Source of the DNA: Laccaria trichodermophora
Lineage: Eukaryota > Basidiomycota > Agaricomycetes > Agaricales > Hydnangiaceae
Length of the DNA stretch: 64,000 nucleotides
NCBI GenBank assembly: GCA_018417955.1
Contig: JACTVC010000002.1
Span: 2,666,001 to 2,730,000 of the forward strand
Reading direction: 5' to 3'
The translations under genes were made by a program, and so were the position numbers. The notes under the pieces were generated by a model. The model did no database searches, was not told where the DNA came from, and saw only the letters and a list, made by a program, of their open reading frames with translations. This document shows positions 59,815-64,000 of this stretch, piece after piece (position 1 is the stretch's first letter; every line of letters starts with the position of its first letter).

Positions 59815-61138
59815 ATGACTACTACCACACCCAACGACAATCCTAAGGAGGAACTACCATTACTTTCCCTATTTTTCTAGAGAATCAAGATAGGTATCCA
59901 ACGTTGACGCCTTTTGATCATGTTGATCCTGGATTACATGCGTTGTCGCACTCGAATCCTCGGTCTTTTGTCAACGGTGCCACGTCCATTGTAGAAATGA
60001 TTCCGTACCTTGGCACTGAAGTTGTGGTAATCAACATAACGGAGGTAAATGCTGACGGGCGGGACCAGCTGGCTTTCGAGGTGGGCATGTTCACGCCACC
60101 GTTCTCCGTCCACTCACAACTTACCTTTTAAATTTGTAGGTCGCTTGCAGAGAATTGTTCGTTTTCAGGGATCGGGAAGGCTTCATTGACCGAGGCCCAT
60201 AGTTTTGTAGAGAGTGCGGGAGCCTGGACTTTGGAAGGTGAGCGTGTCGAACCGAGTCGGCAACCAATGGTTGCCTTACGCCTACTTACAGGCTCCACAT
60301 TCATCTTACATCTGCCCATCCCTAAAACTACCCAGAGATCCGTTTGGTATTCATGTATTGTTTCGTATTGAGCTACACAGAAAGAACTCATTCTCTGAAG
60401 GGACGCAGAATCGACTTTCAACTTTGAGATCGACGATAGTATCACCTTCATAGTGGCATTCCGACGTCTCACACGAACTTCCACCTCCTGGCCTCACCAC
60501 GGTCTTCCTTCTTTCCCGGCCTCAAACTGATGGTGATACGTTGTTTACTTCCCAGGTATTCCCCTTGAAGGAGCTGTCTCCTCAATTTATGGCCTTCTTG
60601 CGAACACTGAAAGCTGTTCATTCTGGCGTCGAGCAAGCTAATTTCTCCCACCCTGGACATCGTGGTATAGAATAATATCACACCTGACTCCTCTCGCTTC
60701 AATCCAAACGATACTACGGGTAAACTGCTTGTTGACATAGATGGCTTCTTCCCCGGCAACGGAGTGCCTCCCGATGACGGGTGTACACTCTCAACGGGAC
60801 CCCTGCGCACTGATACAGTTGACTATTTGACATGGCTGATCTTGGGACCAACTTGGGACACTTTTTAAGGGGGAACGATTTTCAAGTTCCTCCATGACCG
60901 CATTGATAATAGTGCGGACAATCAGGTACGGGACAAATGGGGCCCACACACAGCAATTGTGTAGGATAGCAGAGTACATAGCGGCCCATGTGGACTCTTT
61001 TGTCGCAAAATTCATATGCATATTCAAGCCTGCTATTACATAGTCTGCAATTGTCGATTTTCAGAACACCGGCGAACACACGGTGTTAGGATAACGCCAC
61101 AAGCCGAACGACGCATACGCGCGTTAGATGGTCTTTAG
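59815..61138 (+). pseudogene. TauD-family 2-oxoglutarate dioxygenase relic with an internal inversion
   Basis: Pieces of a taurine/sulfonate-type dioxygenase occur in order on the plus strand: RYPTLTPFDHVDPGLHALSH, IVEMIPYLGTEVVVINITE, RELFVFRDREGFID, DGDTLFTSQV, LKAVHSGVEQANF. At about 60673 the homology switches to the minus strand: VRRGPVESVHP, EEAIYVNKQFTRSIV and GLKREESG lie on the complement down from 60812. It returns to the plus strand with FKFLHDRIDNSAD (about 60870) and ends RITPQAERRIRALDGL at TAG 61136-61138. A 62-bp unit bounded by TACATAG (60975-60981, 61037-61043) sits between DSRVH and SAIVDF. Several frameshifts and a stop after PLLSLFF show it is inactive. Confidence 0.8.
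60673..60812 (-). other. Inverted block within the TauD relic
   Basis: The segment that should follow GHRGIE in the protein family is present but lies on the opposite strand. Its neighbours on both sides remain in plus orientation. Confidence 0.7.
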
Positions 61139-61396
61139 TTACCTGCATGATGTACATATTGGTGATGTATGTATCTGAGAAAAGTAAGTATGACATTGAT
61201 CGATCGGTATCAAACCGTATGCAACTTGTTGGTCAGCCAGGTGGCAAAACATTTTTTCTAGCAGAACCTGAGCAGAACCGCAAGATTTTGAAGACGACGT
61301 CGTGGCCATTGAGCTTGAAATTTTGAAAGCTTACAATACGTGTCGCTCTTGTACTTCAGCGCTCAGCGCCATCACTCACTCCCAAAGTCCTTGTCC

Positions 61397-63175
61397 ATGT
61401 CCTCCTTCTACCTCGCATTCTGTGTGATATGTATAACGGTTCTCAAAGAGCTCAATGCCATCGTCGATGAGCCATACATGGTGCGCGTACCCCACTTTGA
61501 CCTTCGCATCCATTGACTTGCTAGATACCTAAAGGACGAACCTTTCCACATTCCGCAGGCGCAGGCATATTGTTCGGGGGATTTTATGAGATGGGATCCG
61601 AAAATTACGACCCCACCAGGATTGTGAACCTTTTGCCCTTACTCCTGGCATTAATCCATGTCTGACCGCATCACAGGTATCTACTATCCGTCCTTCTCAA
61701 ACGCTTGTTTTTGTTTAAATGCAGTTTGCCCATGCTACGCCTTACCACATTGTTGACTCTCTTGGCACTCCCAATTGCGCTGACCCGTTTACTCTTTTAT
61801 CATAAACGTGAAAGGCCGCCAGCCTCTCTTCTTTCGCCTATGCCTGAGTCCGTTGTCCTCTCCCTGTTTCCGATCGCGTGGTTCTTCGGATTCCTCTACT
61901 ACACAGAAGTGCCTAGCCTTCTTCTTGTAGTTTGGACAGTGGTTGCTGCTTCAAATAACCGTCACTGGCTTGCAGCGTTGGTATGTCCTCATTTAGGTCT
62001 GGAAGCAAGCGACTAAATATTGATAGCTTGGTCTGATTAGCTGCGCATTTAGACAAACCAATATAGTCTGGGTTCTCTATGCATATGCCTCAAGTCAGCT
62101 CATGTTTCTGCGGTTCAGGCGTCCTGGACCGGGTGCGGAGCTGCTGCCGAAGCTGCACGACCCATTTGCTCTTGCTGCCCAGCTAGGTATGTGATGTACC
62201 CATTCCCATCTCTCGATCGTGAAACATCACATCTCGCTTCAGGAGATCTAGAAAAGTGTCTGCGGAGTGTCCCTTGGATTCTATTGGATATCTTGCCTTC
62301 TTTCGTACCCTACACGTTGGTTCTCGCTTCCTTTGGAGCTTTTGTTGTCTGGAATGGGGGTATTGTACTTGGTATGCATCGAATAGGAATCTTCTATTGC
62401 GGCTGAATACTTTCTAGGCGACAAATCAAATCACATACCCTCCCTCCATATTCCACAGCTTTACTACTTTATTGCATTCAGCACGTTCTTTGGCTGGCCT
62501 GTTCTGATCAGTGGCCCTGGAGGTGCCCCTTCGTTGTTTCGTGGAGTTTGGAGCCGCATGTTGGGCACTAAACTGTATGTTTCTTCACACAATCAATTCT
62601 GGACCTTGCTTACCTTACGAAGTCGTTGCTTGTTTAATGTTCTCGTTTGCCTAGCAATGGGTGTCACGGTGAAATTCTTTACGTTAGTCGTGTTATCCCC
62701 TCAAGTTCCTTCCTCACACCGGCACCTGCAGTATACACCACCCATTCTTGCTTTCGGACAACAGACACTACACATTTTATGTGTGGAGAAGGATATATAT
62801 GTTCCACCCTCTAGCTCCATATGCGCTGATTCCGATTTACCTGGCCTGTGCTTGGGCGTGGTTTTTGCGTGTCGGTATGTGTCCAAGACTCATCGCCGCA
62901 GCCTGATCGAGGTTGACATGCGAACCCCAGGCCGTGAACAGACCATACTACAAACCTTGATTCTTCCAGTGTTTGTGATACCAACATTGCTGCCGACACC
63001 TCTTTTAGAACCGCGTTACTTTCTCATCCCTTACATCCTAATGCGATCGCAGGTGACTTTTATACCGCCGTGGGGTCTGGTCATCGAAGGGTTGTGGTAT
63101 GGGGTTGTCAACGGAGTAACGATGTGTGTTTTTCTGTATCGGGCTAGAGACGGGGTTGAACGGTTCATGTGGTAG
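61397..63175 (+). CDS. ALG10: Dol-P-Glc:Glc2Man9GlcNAc2-PP-Dol alpha-1,2-glucosyltransferase (ALG10)
   Basis: ALG10 adds the last glucose to the dolichol-linked N-glycan precursor in the ER lumen. The ATG at 61397 starts MSSFYLAFCVICITVLKELN; exon joins give VDEPYM, DEPFHIPQAQAYCSGDFMRW and PKITTPPGLYLLSVLLKR, the family's key lumenal loop. Hydrophobic helices follow (LTTLLTLLALPIALTRLL, VVLSLFPIAWFFGFLYYTEV), then FRQTNIVWVLYAYAS, YYFIAFSTFFGWPVLISGPG, HHPFLLSDNRHYTFYVWRR and LLEPRYFLIPYILMRSQ. TAG at 63173-63175. The joint near 61979 needs a weak donor (gttggt) to keep the frame into FRQTN, and the exon around 62575-62660 is also uncertain. The gene is otherwise intact. Confidence 0.88.
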
Positions 63176-63286
63176 ATCGCGTACAACCAAACATCCGTCA
63201 ACAAACGCGACTGATGAATGTTGAGTTGAACTTGAGATGAACCCAAGCCTTTTGACTTGAGCTGAACCCTGTGCTGGCAGTTGCTG

Positions 63287-63321
63287 GCCACGACGACGAC
63301 GACAACGACGACAACGACTTC
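63287..63321 (+). repeat. CGA/CAA trinucleotide microsatellite
   Basis: A short imperfect tract of CGA repeats mixed with CAA lies about 50 bp upstream of the next start codon. Confidence 0.6.
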
Positions 63322-63368
63322 ATTACGATCACATTGTACTATTCAATTCCCCTGGTTTCATTCACTCC

Positions 63369-64000
63369 ATGCCTTCAGAGCCAGCTGCGAGTGGCAACCC
63401 CAGATCCAAACCCACCACGAGAAGCTCCATCAGACAGTCTTTGAACCTCGCGTCAGTGAGCAAAGCTTTTGCGGACGTGATAAGCAAGGACGCCAGGGAG
63501 GCAAGCAAGAACGCTAAGAAGACGAAGGATGCTTCTCGCCGCCTAAGTGCTACCAACCTCGCTAAACCAGCTCCACCACGCCTTTCCATGACCGACGTTA
63601 GACCAACATCTCAAGTCTCTAGGAGAGAGACTACACCGGAATCCAAGGCCGTTACTCGTAGACGAGTGTCGGCTTCACTGCAGAGGTCTTCAACGGATGC
63701 CGAAACGCCGGCCAAGCAATCCGATTCTTCCACACTACAAGGAGTGCCCCCTCTTCGCACTTCCACTCTTCGACCACGGAACCTTAATGCTTCATCAGCG
63801 TTGCCCAAGTACCGTCCAAAATCTACGACTATGGAAGAAGCCAAGCCGCCGTCACCAGTTAGGGCCGGTACTCGTCGGCGGCTCAGCAGCTCGGATGATG
63901 AGAAAAAGGAACAAACGAGGCCCCAAGCAGCTGTTTCTCCAGCTGAAAAAGTCTCTAGGCCCATCAGCCCGCTTCCTCACCGAGCCGCCCTCAAAGCCTC
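63369..64000 (+). CDS. Unrecognised Ser/Arg/Pro-rich protein, N-terminal part (runs off window)
   Basis: A frame opens at ATG 63369 (MPSEPAASGNPRSKPTTRSS) and stays open to the right edge, 210 codons. Near the start is a short helical stretch (SLNLASVSKAFADVISKDAR, about residues 24-45), followed by basic low-complexity sequence with many TP, SP and RRxS sites, which suggest phosphorylation (RRRVSASLQ, TRRRLSSSDDEK). No known domain was seen in this part. The uninterrupted length and the ATG context after a 5' microsatellite support it as a real gene; function is unknown. Confidence 0.6.
   Translation, partial: MPSEPAASGNPRSKPTTRSSIRQSLNLASVSKAFADVISKDAREASKNAKKTKDASRRLSATNLAKPAPPRLSMTDVRPTSQVSRRETTPESKAVTRRRVSASLQRSSTDAETPAKQSDSSTLQGVPPLRTSTLRPRNLNASSALPKYRPKSTTMEEAKPPSPVRAGTRRRLSSSDDEKKEQTRPQAAVSPAEKVSRPISPLPHRAALKA

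Noticed and set aside
63362..63964. Minus-strand open frames at the right edge
   Set aside because: They mirror the uninterrupted plus-strand frame from ATG 63369 and show no motif.

Overview
This window reads as nuclear DNA of a filamentous basidiomycete, most likely a mushroom-forming Agaricomycete. Genes are dense and broken by many short introns (about 45-65 bp, GT...AG) on both strands. The proteins are typical fungal housekeeping proteins, and the accessory genes (a Crinkler-type NTPase/nuclease, a double-stranded beta-helix dioxygenase-like protein, nested transposons) are of kinds common in mushroom genomes. Most products were recognised by reading translations against known family motifs; no database search was run.

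Left housekeeping block (1-19.3 kb): 3' end of a septin gene (+), Mtr10/transportin-3 importin (+), succinyl-CoA ligase alpha (+), Rse1/SF3b subunit 3 (-), ACBP-ankyrin protein (+), mitochondrial ribosomal S16 (-), LSm5 (+), importin alpha (-), 26S proteasome Rpn2 (-), cytochrome c oxidase subunit VIa (+). Several pairs are head to head with 40-150 bp between start codons.

Accessory island (about 19.3-36.3 kb): a monooxygenase fragment; a decayed ~7.1 kb LINE-like non-LTR retrotransposon (19999-27118, candidate 9-bp target duplication) that contains a 752-bp terminal-inverted-repeat element (24152-24903, TA duplication); a second TIR element (27203-28648, TA duplication) that itself contains a third (27651-28299, 8-bp duplication); a Crinkler-like pseudogene; a truncated V-ATPase subunit d pseudogene; a dioxygenase-like gene with an HxE...H motif; and further monooxygenase fragments. 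Several nonsense codons here are TGA where CGA would keep the frame, suggesting cytosine-methylation decay.

Right block (36.4-64 kb): small secreted GPI-type protein (-), ribulose-phosphate 3-epimerase (+), GT32 glycosyltransferase (-), pyruvate kinase (-), MCM3 (-), Prp17 (-), a three-repeat Myb protein that appears joined to C-terminal C2H2 zinc fingers (+), Sgt2 (-), Prp19 (+), OPT oligopeptide transporter (-), a TauD-family dioxygenase pseudogene with an internal inversion, ALG10 (+), and the start of an unrecognised Ser/Arg-rich protein (+).

The housekeeping genes do not form one pathway, although four of them (Rse1, LSm5, Prp17, Prp19) serve the spliceosome. The points most worth a second look are the nested DNA elements, the HxE dioxygenase-like gene beside a Crinkler relic, the Myb-zinc-finger architecture, and the inverted block in the TauD relic. 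Exon borders were read by eye; CDS coordinates give the outer limits from start to stop codon.
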